The translations under genes were made by a program, and so were the position numbers. From positions 62,001 through 126,000 of the forward strand of contig JAUILA010000011.1 in the NCBI GenBank assembly GCA_030432655.1: DNA of 64,000 nt, read 5' to 3'. The DNA comes from Bacteroidia bacterium (lineage in GTDB: Bacteria > Bacteroidota > Bacteroidia > Cytophagales > Cyclobacteriaceae). Positions 34,348-42,922 of the stretch are shown in pieces. The notes below the pieces were generated by a model. The model worked only from the letters and a program-made list of their open reading frames with translations. It had not been told where the DNA came from and did not search any database. How positions within the stretch are numbered: position 1 is the first letter of the stretch; every line of letters starts with the position of its first letter.

Positions 34348-35313
34348 TCACCGGTCAAAGCGGTAGGCGGCAATGACCCTGAAATTCCCTGTCATGATAG
34401 TATTGGAGAGATTCTCCGCATATTGTACCCGTTGCAGTACCAGAAAGGCACCTATATTCAACAATCTGGAATTGTAACCTGCCCCTGCCCTGAACCCCCC
34501 GTCAAGTCCTAAATAAAATCGATCGTCTTTACCCGGTCTGCCCTCCAGCTGATATTCTCCAAAAGTCAACCCAATGACAACCGATGTGGTGATGTAGTAA
34601 TGCTTTGATATAACAAATGTATGGGCATATCCTCCGGTTGGTCCGGCTTTGAAAAAATTTAACCGGTCATATGATGGCAGATCAGGTGTAACCTGCGCTG
34701 GCGCAAAACTGCTGTCAGCACGCGTGAAGCCATAGAATATGCTCATGCCCGCCAGCCAGGAACCCGCCGATCTTTTCTGAAAATCCGTATTCTGAAACGC
34801 TGCACGGAATGAAAATTCCCGGTGATTGAATACATATTGCAACGCAATACCCAGTTCCGTAACCCGTATATCCGGCCGGACATACACTCCCCCATCGGCA
34901 TCGGTATAATTCTCCAGGTAATATCCCTTGTAAAACTGCCCGTAGAGATCAATATTGAATTTCTTCGTATAAATATGGGATTGTAAATCCAGGTATTTTG
35001 TGTCTCCCTGGCCTTTGTCAGGGTTTATGAATGGGAATCCATAGGCAAGATTAAGCGTAATTCCTTTGTAGGTACCACCTATACCAAGATTTCGGGTTGT
35101 ATTCGGACGATATTTAAAGAGGATATCCGGTCTGACTGTATACCTGATATTAAAACCGGTAAACTTTCTTGAAAAGTACACCCGGCCCACAAATTTATAA
35201 GGATACATCTGGTAGTAACTGGTGTCATTCTCCAATGTATCCTGCGCAAGACATTCCCTTCCTGAAAACAGAACAATTATGACGATCAAAACGGGGGTAA
35301 TGCAAAACCTCAT
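34348..35313 (-). CDS. DUF4421 family outer-membrane-like protein
   Basis: The 321-residue protein has a signal peptide (ending near CLAQ) and a series of amphipathic beta strands with many Tyr and Phe, ending in VIAAYRFDR. The core (TVRPDILFKYRPNTTRNLGIG, GITLNLAYGFPF) matches DUF4421, a Bacteroidota family likely forming an outer-membrane beta barrel. Function unknown. It is a single gene, convergent with the NHEJ unit across 16 bases. Confidence 0.82.
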   Translation of the reverse strand: MRFCITPVLIVIIVLFSGRECLAQDTLENDTSYYQMYPYKFVGRVYFSRKFTGFNIRYTVRPDILFKYRPNTTRNLGIGGTYKGITLNLAYGFPFINPDKGQGDTKYLDLQSHIYTKKFNIDLYGQFYKGYYLENYTDADGGVYVRPDIRVTELGIALQYVFNHREFSFRAAFQNTDFQKRSAGSWLAGMSIFYGFTRADSSFAPAQVTPDLPSYDRLNFFKAGPTGGYAHTFVISKHYYITTSVVIGLTFGEYQLEGRPGKDDRFYLGLDGGFRAGAGYNSRLLNIGAFLVLQRVQYAENLSNTIMTGNFRVIAAYRFDR

Positions 35314-35396
35314 TCACGGGCTGCCGAAGGCAATTTAATCGTCGTTAAAGATAACAGACCGGCCAGACATTTTAGTCCGACCGGTCCGTAAACCAC

Positions 35397-37010
35397 TTAA
35401 CTTAATTGTTCGACTTCCATCCTGGTCGGATAATACTGCTCATTATACAGGAGCACCTCATCCAGATCCACGCCGTTAACCGGAACAATTTCCTCTTTCG
35501 TCTGATCCCAGTAAATTCTTCTCCCAAGTTTATAAGACAATCCGCCCATATGCGCCGTTATCGCCTCTTCAAATCCTTCCTTAATTCCGCAGCTTGGCTG
35601 CCCGTACCCGCGAATGGCACTCAGCCATTCCCTCAGATGCAGGAAGGTGGAATCGACACGCTTGCCGTCGACATACGTCCAGAGCAATCCCTTATCCGCA
35701 AAGTACTTGGAAGTGGCAGAAGTAACGCCGTCTACCGCATTGGCCGCCGGGTCGTACTGATATATCGGAACATCAGGCTGCATCCGTCCGTCTTCCAGTT
35801 CAGCCTTGTATTTGGTCGACCGCGGATCTGCCCAGATAGTCAAACGGTTACCCAGCTCCATGGTACCGTCATGGCCCATAAGCAAGGTAGGCCGGTTATA
35901 ATTATTTCCGAGGGTGGCGCTGTACACAAACGTCATCCCTCCTTCTTTGCCGGATTCCTGGCTTCCACCGGTGGTGAATTCCGGGAATTCCATATTCACC
36001 TGGAATACATCCGGCACGTTTCTGCCGTCATTATGCGTATAAATGCCTCCGGAAGCCATAATGGATTCAGGAATACCCATATTGAGCACACAGTTTAACC
36101 GGTCATAATCATGGGTCATAAGGTCGCCGGACAGACCGGAACCATAGGACCACCATTTCCTCCAACGGAAAAAGTGCTCCTTGTTGAAAGGAACATCAGG
36201 CGCATTGCCCAGGAATTGCTGCCAGTCAATCGTCTGCGGACTCGCCTTTTCATGAATGTGATATTGCCAGGCTCCGTTGTCATCGTTGCGGTTGGTGTTG
36301 GTCTGAACCAATGAAACATGACCGAGCACCTTTTTGTCAACTATATCCTGCGCGGTCCTGAAACTCTGGGTCTGCCTGTGCTGGTGCCCTACTGCGAAAA
36401 CGGCACTGCTGTTTTTAGCTGCTTCTCTGAGCTCATAGGTTTCCCTGATCGTGTGCGTCATCGGCTTTTCAACGTACACATGCACACCCGCATTCAGGGC
36501 GGCAATCGCTATCGGCGCATGCCAATGGTCGGGAGTTGCAATGACCACGGCATCCACTGTGCCACTCTCAATAAGTTCTTCGTGGTTACGGAAGCGCCTG
36601 ATACCTTCAAATGACTCCTGTGCGATCTCGGCCCTGGCATCAAAAATATCACAGATGGCTGTGAGTTTTATATTCAGATCTTCCTGTTCCAGGAACTCCT
36701 TAAGGCGTGTATCCCTTGGGTTCCTGTCAGCAGCTTCTTTCATCTCATTCAACCAGTCCTTGGTGGCAAACCCCATGGCACGTGCTAGTTGCGTACCCCT
36801 GATTCCAAATCCAATGAGTCCTATGCGCACGGGATCCCCGCTCATCGGACCGGATTTTGGAGGTGCCGCAGCTTCAATATTTAACGTATTCAGGATTTCC
36901 TCCCGGGTTTTTTTGGTATCTACGGCATAATCTGCCCCTGCCCACCAGACGGCTCCAAGTATGGGAATACCTCCCATTCCTTTTAATATATCTCTTCTTT
37001 TAAATTTCAT
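35397..37010 (-). CDS. Gfo/Idh/MocA oxidoreductase with Tat signal
   Basis: The 537-residue protein begins with a twin-arginine signal (KRRDILKGMGG followed by a hydrophobic segment), so it is probably exported folded with its cofactor. The Rossmann motif GLIGFGIRGTQLARAMG and the family VEKPMTH signature follow. Bacteroidota have many such periplasmic enzymes, often in glycan or inositol use. No substrate can be named. A DoxX gene lies 12 bases upstream on the same strand, so the two are co-transcribed. Confidence 0.87.
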   Translation of the reverse strand: MKFKRRDILKGMGGIPILGAVWWAGADYAVDTKKTREEILNTLNIEAAAPPKSGPMSGDPVRIGLIGFGIRGTQLARAMGFATKDWLNEMKEAADRNPRDTRLKEFLEQEDLNIKLTAICDIFDARAEIAQESFEGIRRFRNHEELIESGTVDAVVIATPDHWHAPIAIAALNAGVHVYVEKPMTHTIRETYELREAAKNSSAVFAVGHQHRQTQSFRTAQDIVDKKVLGHVSLVQTNTNRNDDNGAWQYHIHEKASPQTIDWQQFLGNAPDVPFNKEHFFRWRKWWSYGSGLSGDLMTHDYDRLNCVLNMGIPESIMASGGIYTHNDGRNVPDVFQVNMEFPEFTTGGSQESGKEGGMTFVYSATLGNNYNRPTLLMGHDGTMELGNRLTIWADPRSTKYKAELEDGRMQPDVPIYQYDPAANAVDGVTSATSKYFADKGLLWTYVDGKRVDSTFLHLREWLSAIRGYGQPSCGIKEGFEEAITAHMGGLSYKLGRRIYWDQTKEEIVPVNGVDLDEVLLYNEQYYPTRMEVEQLS

Positions 37011-37022
37011 GGCTTCCGGAAT

Positions 37023-37553
37023 TTAAGGTTTGACAACATTTTTACCAGATGTGGCAGGATTACCCAACAGGCGCCTTACACCGAAAAACTGTGCTGTGGG
37101 GAAAGCAAAAACAACACCCAGCGCTGCCGCCTCAATGAGATTTTTGTTTACCAGCCAGTAGCTTCCTTCGGCTGGACCCTGCGGCACCCCGGGAAATGCC
37201 GGGTGGGCAAGGTAATACATGAGCAACAACACGATTCCTGCGATGGCCGCCCATCGCTCCAGCAAACCTAAAATCAGCGCCAGTCCGACAAACATCAGCA
37301 AGGCAATGTTCAGCGTATCAACCACTCCCACCAGTGAATCAGTGGAAAGCCATTGAAATATCCCCCGGAAGGGACCAGCGGACGAAGCCAGGTAGCCCTT
37401 GGCCGTCCACAACGGATTATACAACTTTATCACACCCTCATATAAAAAATGCCAGCCTATCAGTACCCGCATTAGTATGAGCATGTTTTTCTGGGTTTTA
37501 GAAAAAGAAGTTAACATATAGGTCATTAAATGGTATTCGATAAATATCATCAT
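37023..37553 (-). CDS. DoxX family membrane protein
   Basis: The product has four membrane segments and the DoxX pattern RVLIGWHFLYEGVIKLYNPLW. The family includes thiosulfate-quinone oxidoreductase subunits and many uncharacterised inner-membrane proteins. Internal Met codons at 37526 and 37517 are better start candidates than 37553, because the first nine residues are atypical. With the downstream Tat oxidoreductase it may pass electrons to the quinone pool; that is inference from gene order only. Confidence 0.8.
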   Translation of the reverse strand: MMIFIEYHLMTYMLTSFSKTQKNMLILMRVLIGWHFLYEGVIKLYNPLWTAKGYLASSAGPFRGIFQWLSTDSLVGVVDTLNIALLMFVGLALILGLLERWAAIAGIVLLLMYYLAHPAFPGVPQGPAEGSYWLVNKNLIEAAALGVVFAFPTAQFFGVRRLLGNPATSGKNVVKP

Positions 37554-37647
37554 CGAAATCGGTTAAAAAAATGCGATTTGTCAGATTTTAACATGAAATA
37601 ATGATGATTTTTGGCAAATCGGCCGACTTACCACTATGACTATCTTG

Positions 37648-38169
37648 TCAGACTGGCTGCCCGCGGTAGGCGTCACCCAGCTGCCGGATATAAATATCAA
37701 TCCGGCTATTCAGCTTGTGTTCCTCATTATCCGTATCAAGGTGTATCTTTTCCCCGGTATCGAGTTTCATAAATGCCTTGAACAGGTATTCCTTCTGAAC
37801 GCTGGGATGGCCTGTATACGAACTCATGCGGGTACTTTCCACCACACGGTTAACAAATATATTTTCAATGTGATCAAACGACTCACGCTTTCCCTGGTGG
37901 AAGCCCAGGATCCATACATATATTTTAAACCAGTTCTCATGCGCATTGATCCGCAGACGATAATGCGCGGTGGCAATTATACCGCCGCCAGCTGCCACCA
38001 GAATACTTCCGGGCAGCCACCAGGAAAAAGTATTGAATGCGATCAACTGGTAAGCGTTTACAGCCAGAGCGATCATACCGGCAAGCGCCATAATAAACCC
38101 AAAGACCCTGAAGGGTAACGGGAGAATAAATTCCTGCTTGATATCTATCATTGAGGTATTATCCCGCAT
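37648..38169 (-). CDS. Membrane protein with PH-like domain
   Basis: The 173-residue protein has two close membrane segments (about residues 22-65) followed by a soluble beta-rich region with YRLRINAHENWFKIYVWILG, resembling the PH-like domains of YdbS/YdbT-type membrane proteins. I am not sure of the family. It overlaps the end of the CPBP protease gene by 11 bases and is therefore its operon partner. Confidence 0.6.
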   Translation of the reverse strand: MRDNTSMIDIKQEFILPLPFRVFGFIMALAGMIALAVNAYQLIAFNTFSWWLPGSILVAAGGGIIATAHYRLRINAHENWFKIYVWILGFHQGKRESFDHIENIFVNRVVESTRMSSYTGHPSVQKEYLFKAFMKLDTGEKIHLDTDNEEHKLNSRIDIYIRQLGDAYRGQPV

Positions 38170-38878
38170 GGTCAGCTTGAATTTTATCGGGTTTGATTCC
38201 GTATCGCACCAAAAGGAACATTAACAGAATCGGCAGGTAGGTTCGAATCACGTAATAGGCGATCCAAAGGTAAACATTTCCCGGTTCTGCCGATCCGGTC
38301 TGCATAAACAACAATTTTCCGTACGGACTGACATCATAAAACATCGCATCATAATAATTCCACGCCAGGTGCATCCCGAAAGGAAGCAAAATAGAACCGC
38401 TTCGCAGGTAGGCCCAGGCCCAGACTGCTCCGGCCAATCCGGTCATCAGTATGGTATGAATTATAGGAAATGCTCCTGCACTGTACAGGTTATATGAAAT
38501 AAAGTGATACAGACCGAATGCAGTTGCGGACAACAGGACAGCCCATCCGGCGCCAAGCCGCTTTGCTACCAGGTATAACAGTACTCCACGGAAGATCAGA
38601 TCTTCGGTCGCGGCCGAACGGATATGATAGCCAAGGGCGGCAGCGAAACGCTGTGCCTCTGTGGACGGATTGTGTACCCAGGTGGCGCCCACAAAAAGCG
38701 TATCCATACCGGAGATTAACAGCCTGATTGCGAAGATCGCCAGGACCCCAAGGAAAAATTGCCATAAACGCTTATTCGGCGGGGTAAATCCAAGTACATT
38801 CAGATTCTCCTTCCGAATTAAATAAACCAGCCCCCAGGATACCGCAATAATTACTGCTAAGCCAAGCATGGTACGCAA
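38159..38878 (-). CDS. CPBP family intramembrane glutamic protease
   Basis: The 239-residue, six-to-eight-segment membrane protein has the three CPBP/Rce1 motifs: TEDLIFRG (Glu-Asp in place of the usual Glu-Glu), GLYHFIS with the His, and GMHLAWNY with the second His. Family members cleave prenylated proteins, process peptides or only bind proteins. The ED variant keeps an acidic pair. It overlaps the downstream PH-like membrane gene. Confidence 0.85.
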   Translation of the reverse strand: MRTMLGLAVIIAVSWGLVYLIRKENLNVLGFTPPNKRLWQFFLGVLAIFAIRLLISGMDTLFVGATWVHNPSTEAQRFAAALGYHIRSAATEDLIFRGVLLYLVAKRLGAGWAVLLSATAFGLYHFISYNLYSAGAFPIIHTILMTGLAGAVWAWAYLRSGSILLPFGMHLAWNYYDAMFYDVSPYGKLLFMQTGSAEPGNVYLWIAYYVIRTYLPILLMFLLVRYGIKPDKIQADHAG

Positions 38879-38953
38879 GGTACTATATTATTCCGTGAAT
38901 CAGAATACTTATCACCCGCAGTAATTTCCTGACTCCGGCAGATTACAGGAAAA

Positions 38954-39799
38954 TTAAAAGCCCATGTCGGTAAGAGCGGCTTCCAGTGCCTGGTTAAACT
39001 CTCCCGGGCGTTCGTACATTGGAAAATGACCACTTTTTTCTACCTGGTAATTCTTAAAGAATGGTCCGTGATAATACGAACGAAGGGAATCTTCATTCAC
39101 CGGGATCATCGTCGCTGACACCAGGGCGAATGGAACTTCCAGTTCAGGAAGTAATTTCATCTCATTGCTGGACTCACTGTAGGCGGCTTTGATCAGGGCA
39201 ATGGCGATATCAGCATCTGAATCAGCATAGGTCGACAGAATCTCCTCCTTGGGCCCAGGCGGACTGTCAGGAGAAAACATAAAGCTTTCCGAAGCACTCC
39301 TTACGTGTTTCGGATAATCCTGCTCAAGGAACGCGTAAAACGCATCCATTTGTGCTGCAGTCGCTGAATCAGGGAGCGATCCAACTTCCTTAAAATTATC
39401 CACTCCAATCAGTCCAATAATTGGTTCCGGGTTTTCATCGATTGCTTCCAGTGCGATATTCCCGCCCATCGAATGCGCCACCAAAATCACATTCTCCAGA
39501 TCCAGTTGCTCAATTACAGATTGGATATCTTTCCCGAATGCATCGATCGTCCAGCTTTTGCGATCTTTACCAGATTGTCCGTATCCCGGAAGATCCAGGG
39601 TCACCACCCGGTAATTATCCTTAAAGTACGCCACCTGATGCTGCCAGAATGTATGGTTCAGGTTCCACCCATGAATAAACAGCAAGGTATACTCTCCGCT
39701 ACCGTCATCGGTCACATACACCGGGGAGTCATCGAATGATTTGACCTGCGCCCCTGCCAGCAAGGGTACAAGCATAAGTATCAGAATAAAACGGCCCAT
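38954..39799 (-). CDS. Secreted alpha/beta hydrolase
   Basis: The 281-residue protein has a signal peptide (ending at LLAGAQ) and an alpha/beta hydrolase fold: FIHGWNLNHTFW (oxyanion), VAHSMGGN with the nucleophile Ser, and KSGHFPMYERP with the catalytic His near the end. The acid is likely the Asp of EDSLRSYYH or a nearby one. It acts outside the inner membrane on an unknown ester or amide. It stands alone. Confidence 0.85.
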   Translation of the reverse strand: MGRFILILMLVPLLAGAQVKSFDDSPVYVTDDGSGEYTLLFIHGWNLNHTFWQHQVAYFKDNYRVVTLDLPGYGQSGKDRKSWTIDAFGKDIQSVIEQLDLENVILVAHSMGGNIALEAIDENPEPIIGLIGVDNFKEVGSLPDSATAAQMDAFYAFLEQDYPKHVRSASESFMFSPDSPPGPKEEILSTYADSDADIAIALIKAAYSESSNEMKLLPELEVPFALVSATMIPVNEDSLRSYYHGPFFKNYQVEKSGHFPMYERPGEFNQALEAALTDMGF

Positions 39800-39870
39800 A
39801 CGTCAATTGATTTATTAGTGAATATATCAATTAAACTTGTTTTCCCGGATATTCTTACCGATGAAATTCG

Positions 39871-42465
39871 TTATTCATATTTAAGCGTATCGGCCGGATC
39901 AATGCTCATAACTTTCATCAGTTGTGTGCTGATTATCAGCATGGAGAGCCCCAGCAGTGCTATAAAGGATACCGGGATAACCCAGAAAGGAAACGCGATG
40001 TGAGAGGCATATCCGGACAACCAGTTGTTAAACAGGTAATAGATCAGCGGACTGCAAATGACCGCGGCTATGATGATGATAACTACGAACTCTTTGGCAA
40101 ACAGTTGATAAATACCGGCGAGGGAAGCCCCGAGAACTTTCCGGATCCCGACCTCTCTGGTACGTAGTGTTGTCATAAAGGAGATCAGCCCGTACAGTCC
40201 GAGCATCGCAATAAAAATGGTTAGCCCGGAGAATATTATGGATACCCTGGCAAAGCGGCGGTCTTCGTCGTACAATGCCTCGTAGCGGCTGTCCACGAAT
40301 TGATAGGCAAAGGGATGTTCCGGGTAGAATTTCTTCCATACCTCTTCCATATAGTCCAGTCCTGCGGTAATGTCTGCGGAATTCAGGCGGACAACCATTT
40401 GGGAAGGGGCATAAGAAGCAATATAAAGCGTCGGCTCCACTGCTGATTTAACTGAGGTCCGGTTAAAATCTTCAACAATACCTGCAATTTCCCAGGTTTG
40501 TCCCCATAATGATATGGACTTTCCGATGAGCCTCTCCGGGGAGGAAACACCCAGACGATTCATATATGCCCTGTTCATGATAAGTGCAGATGAATCAGAA
40601 GCTATGGTAAGGTCAATATTTCTTCCTGCCAAAAGTCTTGTTCGCATGACATCGAAGAAGCCACCATCCACAAACTGGATATAGGAAATCCCGTCCAGGT
40701 CTTCAATGATTCCTTCCACATTCACTTTCGCACGGGTGGAGTTGATATCAGACCTAAGTCCGCCTGGGGAGTTGCTTGTGAATCCTACATGTTCCACACT
40801 GGTACCGTTAAGGAATTCATTTTTCATGCTGTGGAGGTAATTATACTCTTCCTCATTTTCAATTCCGGGAGCGGTTAGTGTTACCACTGCATTCGGGTCC
40901 ATACCCAGGTCCATCGAGGATATAAATCGGATCTGCTCATAGATAACCAGGGCACCCCCGACGATCAACAATGAAATCACAAACTGAAAAACAACCAGCG
41001 TTTTACGGGTAACAATTCCCGTACGACTGGTGGTGAGCTTACCTTTAAGCACTTTGACCGGCTCAAACCCGGACAATACAAGAGAAGGGTATACCCCGGA
41101 TAGAATACTGCCGGTAAGAAAAATTACAAGAAGGCTAAGCCAAATACCGTTCAGTTCAAAAACCGAAATCAGGACGTCATACCCGACCAGCTGATTATAG
41201 AATGGAATCAGCATCTCTACCAGGATGAGGGCTACAACCAATGCCAGCGAGTTGACAATAAACGCCTCTAACATAAATTGCGTGATGAGTTCTTTTTTCC
41301 GTGCGCCTACCACCTTTCTGATTCCTACCTCCCTGGAGCGGGTCATGGCCCTGGTGGTGGTAAGGTTGATGTAATTGACCAGTGCGATCGAAATAATGAG
41401 GATGGATATTAGTTCCATGAGCCCTACTACCTGAGGGTTTCCTGTCACACCCGGTTCGAAGGTATAATCGGAATACAGATGAAGCCTGGTCAGAGGTACC
41501 AGTGTCAGCGCTGATCGCTTGTTATTTTTCTTCATTATGGGCTGAAGTTTTGAAAGGACATTTTTCGGGTCTGCAGATGGGTCAAGCTGAACAAAGAGGT
41601 AGTAGTTATTATAATTCCAGCTGTTATAATCGTGAAGCCCCTTTATACTTTCGTCGGAAACAATCATATCAAAACGGTAATGCGTATTCTCCGGAACATC
41701 CTCAATTACCCCCGTGATGGTAAATTCTCCCTCCAGTTCGCCTTTTAAAGAAATCACCTGTCCGACCGGATCATCCTCACCGAAATAAGTCTTCGCCTTT
41801 GAATCTGTCAGAACAATGGAATTGGGAGAATTCAGCATTTGACCCGCAGCCCCCTGGATAACCTTGTATGGAAACAATTGAAGAAAATTCGCGTCTCCCG
41901 AAATCATCGTCCGCTCCCTGTATAGGTCATCCCCTACTTTGACAATTGTATTTTCTAGATACTTGGTAATAGTGGATAACTGAATTTCAGGTATCTGATT
42001 ATCCAGCTCCGCCTTAAGGGGGTAATAGGCCATGGCATCTTTGTTTTCCACCCCGTTTGCGCTGGAAACAGTGGAAATCCTGAATATTGAGTCAGCCTGG
42101 TCTGAAATACGGTCATAGCTTCGTTCAAACCTGACGTATGCGGTAATCAGAATAAAAGCGGCAAGACCTATTGCCAGCCCCATAATATTAATCAGACTGA
42201 ACACCTTGTGCCGCATCATGTTGCGGCCGGATATTTTGAAGTAATTACGATACATGGACATGGGTACGCGGGTAAATAAATTAAGTGGTTTTGCAATGGA
42301 AGGGCGCATCAGGATCAACACCTGAGCGAAATATCGCCATTGGGCGAAAACAGGACGGTCCGACTTATTTCTGAAGTACAACTCCTCCAGGTCGCCCGAA
42401 ATATCGGCATAGCATTCCGGGTCACAGAACCATTCAAACAAGCGATCTGCCAGGTGCCTGATCAT
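39871..42465 (-). CDS. FtsX-type ABC transporter permease with prefix domain
   Basis: The start at 42465 gives 864 residues. The N-terminal 75 residues (HLADRLFEWFCDPECYADIS) are the prefix domain seen in Cytophagales permeases next to PadR regulators. Two MacB-like periplasmic core domains and two FtsX membrane domains follow (SREVGIRKVVGA and TREVGIRKVLGA at equivalent places). No ATPase gene is adjacent, so a partner must be elsewhere. The family exports peptides, antibiotics or envelope components. The ATG overlaps the PadR stop (TAATG). Confidence 0.9.
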   Translation of the reverse strand: MIRHLADRLFEWFCDPECYADISGDLEELYFRNKSDRPVFAQWRYFAQVLILMRPSIAKPLNLFTRVPMSMYRNYFKISGRNMMRHKVFSLINIMGLAIGLAAFILITAYVRFERSYDRISDQADSIFRISTVSSANGVENKDAMAYYPLKAELDNQIPEIQLSTITKYLENTIVKVGDDLYRERTMISGDANFLQLFPYKVIQGAAGQMLNSPNSIVLTDSKAKTYFGEDDPVGQVISLKGELEGEFTITGVIEDVPENTHYRFDMIVSDESIKGLHDYNSWNYNNYYLFVQLDPSADPKNVLSKLQPIMKKNNKRSALTLVPLTRLHLYSDYTFEPGVTGNPQVVGLMELISILIISIALVNYINLTTTRAMTRSREVGIRKVVGARKKELITQFMLEAFIVNSLALVVALILVEMLIPFYNQLVGYDVLISVFELNGIWLSLLVIFLTGSILSGVYPSLVLSGFEPVKVLKGKLTTSRTGIVTRKTLVVFQFVISLLIVGGALVIYEQIRFISSMDLGMDPNAVVTLTAPGIENEEEYNYLHSMKNEFLNGTSVEHVGFTSNSPGGLRSDINSTRAKVNVEGIIEDLDGISYIQFVDGGFFDVMRTRLLAGRNIDLTIASDSSALIMNRAYMNRLGVSSPERLIGKSISLWGQTWEIAGIVEDFNRTSVKSAVEPTLYIASYAPSQMVVRLNSADITAGLDYMEEVWKKFYPEHPFAYQFVDSRYEALYDEDRRFARVSIIFSGLTIFIAMLGLYGLISFMTTLRTREVGIRKVLGASLAGIYQLFAKEFVVIIIIAAVICSPLIYYLFNNWLSGYASHIAFPFWVIPVSFIALLGLSMLIISTQLMKVMSIDPADTLKYE

Positions 42466-42794
42466 TATACTTTCTTTAAAGCCATTTCCGGAATTGAATT
42501 CCACAACTCCATCCTGATATCCTTATTGGCCTCCAGGACTTCTTTGCCAAAGGCGGTAATCGTATAAAAACGTTTGGGCTTCCCTCCTCTTTCCTTATCG
42601 GGTTCCCCCGTCCGGCTCTCCAGAAAACCCTTTTTTTCCATCCTCCGAAGTGCCGAATGTAAGGCCCCGACACTGACATTCCGTTTCAGACGTGACTCAA
42701 TTTCATCCTTTATCGCCACTCCATAGGCCTCATTATAAAGCACTCCCACCGTCAGCAATACGATTTCTTCAAATTCTCCGAGTGAATAATTCAT
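42465..42794 (-). CDS. PadR family transcriptional regulator
   Basis: The 109-residue protein is a short PadR: MNYSLGEFEEIVLLTVGVL, a winged helix (NVSVGALHSALRRMEKKGFLE) and the wing GGKPKRFYTIT. PadR proteins repress transporter genes and are released by the drug or lipid that is exported. It precedes and is translationally coupled to the FtsX permease gene. Two direct repeats upstream of its start are likely its operators. Confidence 0.92.
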   Translation of the reverse strand: MNYSLGEFEEIVLLTVGVLYNEAYGVAIKDEIESRLKRNVSVGALHSALRRMEKKGFLESRTGEPDKERGGKPKRFYTITAFGKEVLEANKDIRMELWNSIPEMALKKV

Positions 42795-42800
42795 AGCATT

Positions 42801-42860
42801 TTCCTAAATGTAGTATTGCAATTATACAACATTAAAATCAATTTCCTAAATGTAGTATTG
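42801..42860. promoter_or_regulatory. Paired direct repeats, likely PadR operators
   Basis: TTCCTAAATGTAGTATTG occurs perfectly twice, at 42801-42818 and 42843-42860. On the minus strand these read CAATACTACATTTAGGAA and flank a TATAATTG that fits the Bacteroidota -7 element. The copies lie 42 bp apart, four helical turns, on one face of the DNA. The nearer copy is six bases from the padR start codon, so binding would block transcription and possibly initiation. Confidence 0.65.
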
Positions 42861-42870
42861 AACTATAGTG

Positions 42871-42900
42871 AAAAAAAAAGACTGCCCGGAAGGCAGCCCT
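42871..42900 (-). terminator. Intrinsic terminator after the zinc metalloprotease gene
   Basis: On the minus strand CTGCC-TTCCG-GGCAG (42882-42896) is followed by a run of nine T (complement of 42871-42879). It ends the transcript of the metalloprotease gene, whose stop is at 42923. Confidence 0.8.
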
Positions 42901-42922
42901 TTCTTTTCAGAATGTTCTTAAA

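Noticed and set aside
35406-36098. A 230-codon plus-strand frame opposite the Tat-type oxidoreductase gene
   Set aside because: The minus-strand gene has full family motifs throughout this stretch; the plus frame has no recognisable domain.
36451-36930. A 159-codon plus-strand frame with a membrane-like stretch, opposite the same oxidoreductase
   Set aside because: It mirrors the Rossmann-fold region on the other strand, and its Ser-rich composition is typical of antisense reading.
42801-42860. Two 18-bp direct repeats considered as a CRISPR array
   Set aside because: Only two copies with a 24-bp gap, no further repeats and no cas genes; placement at the padR start fits operators.
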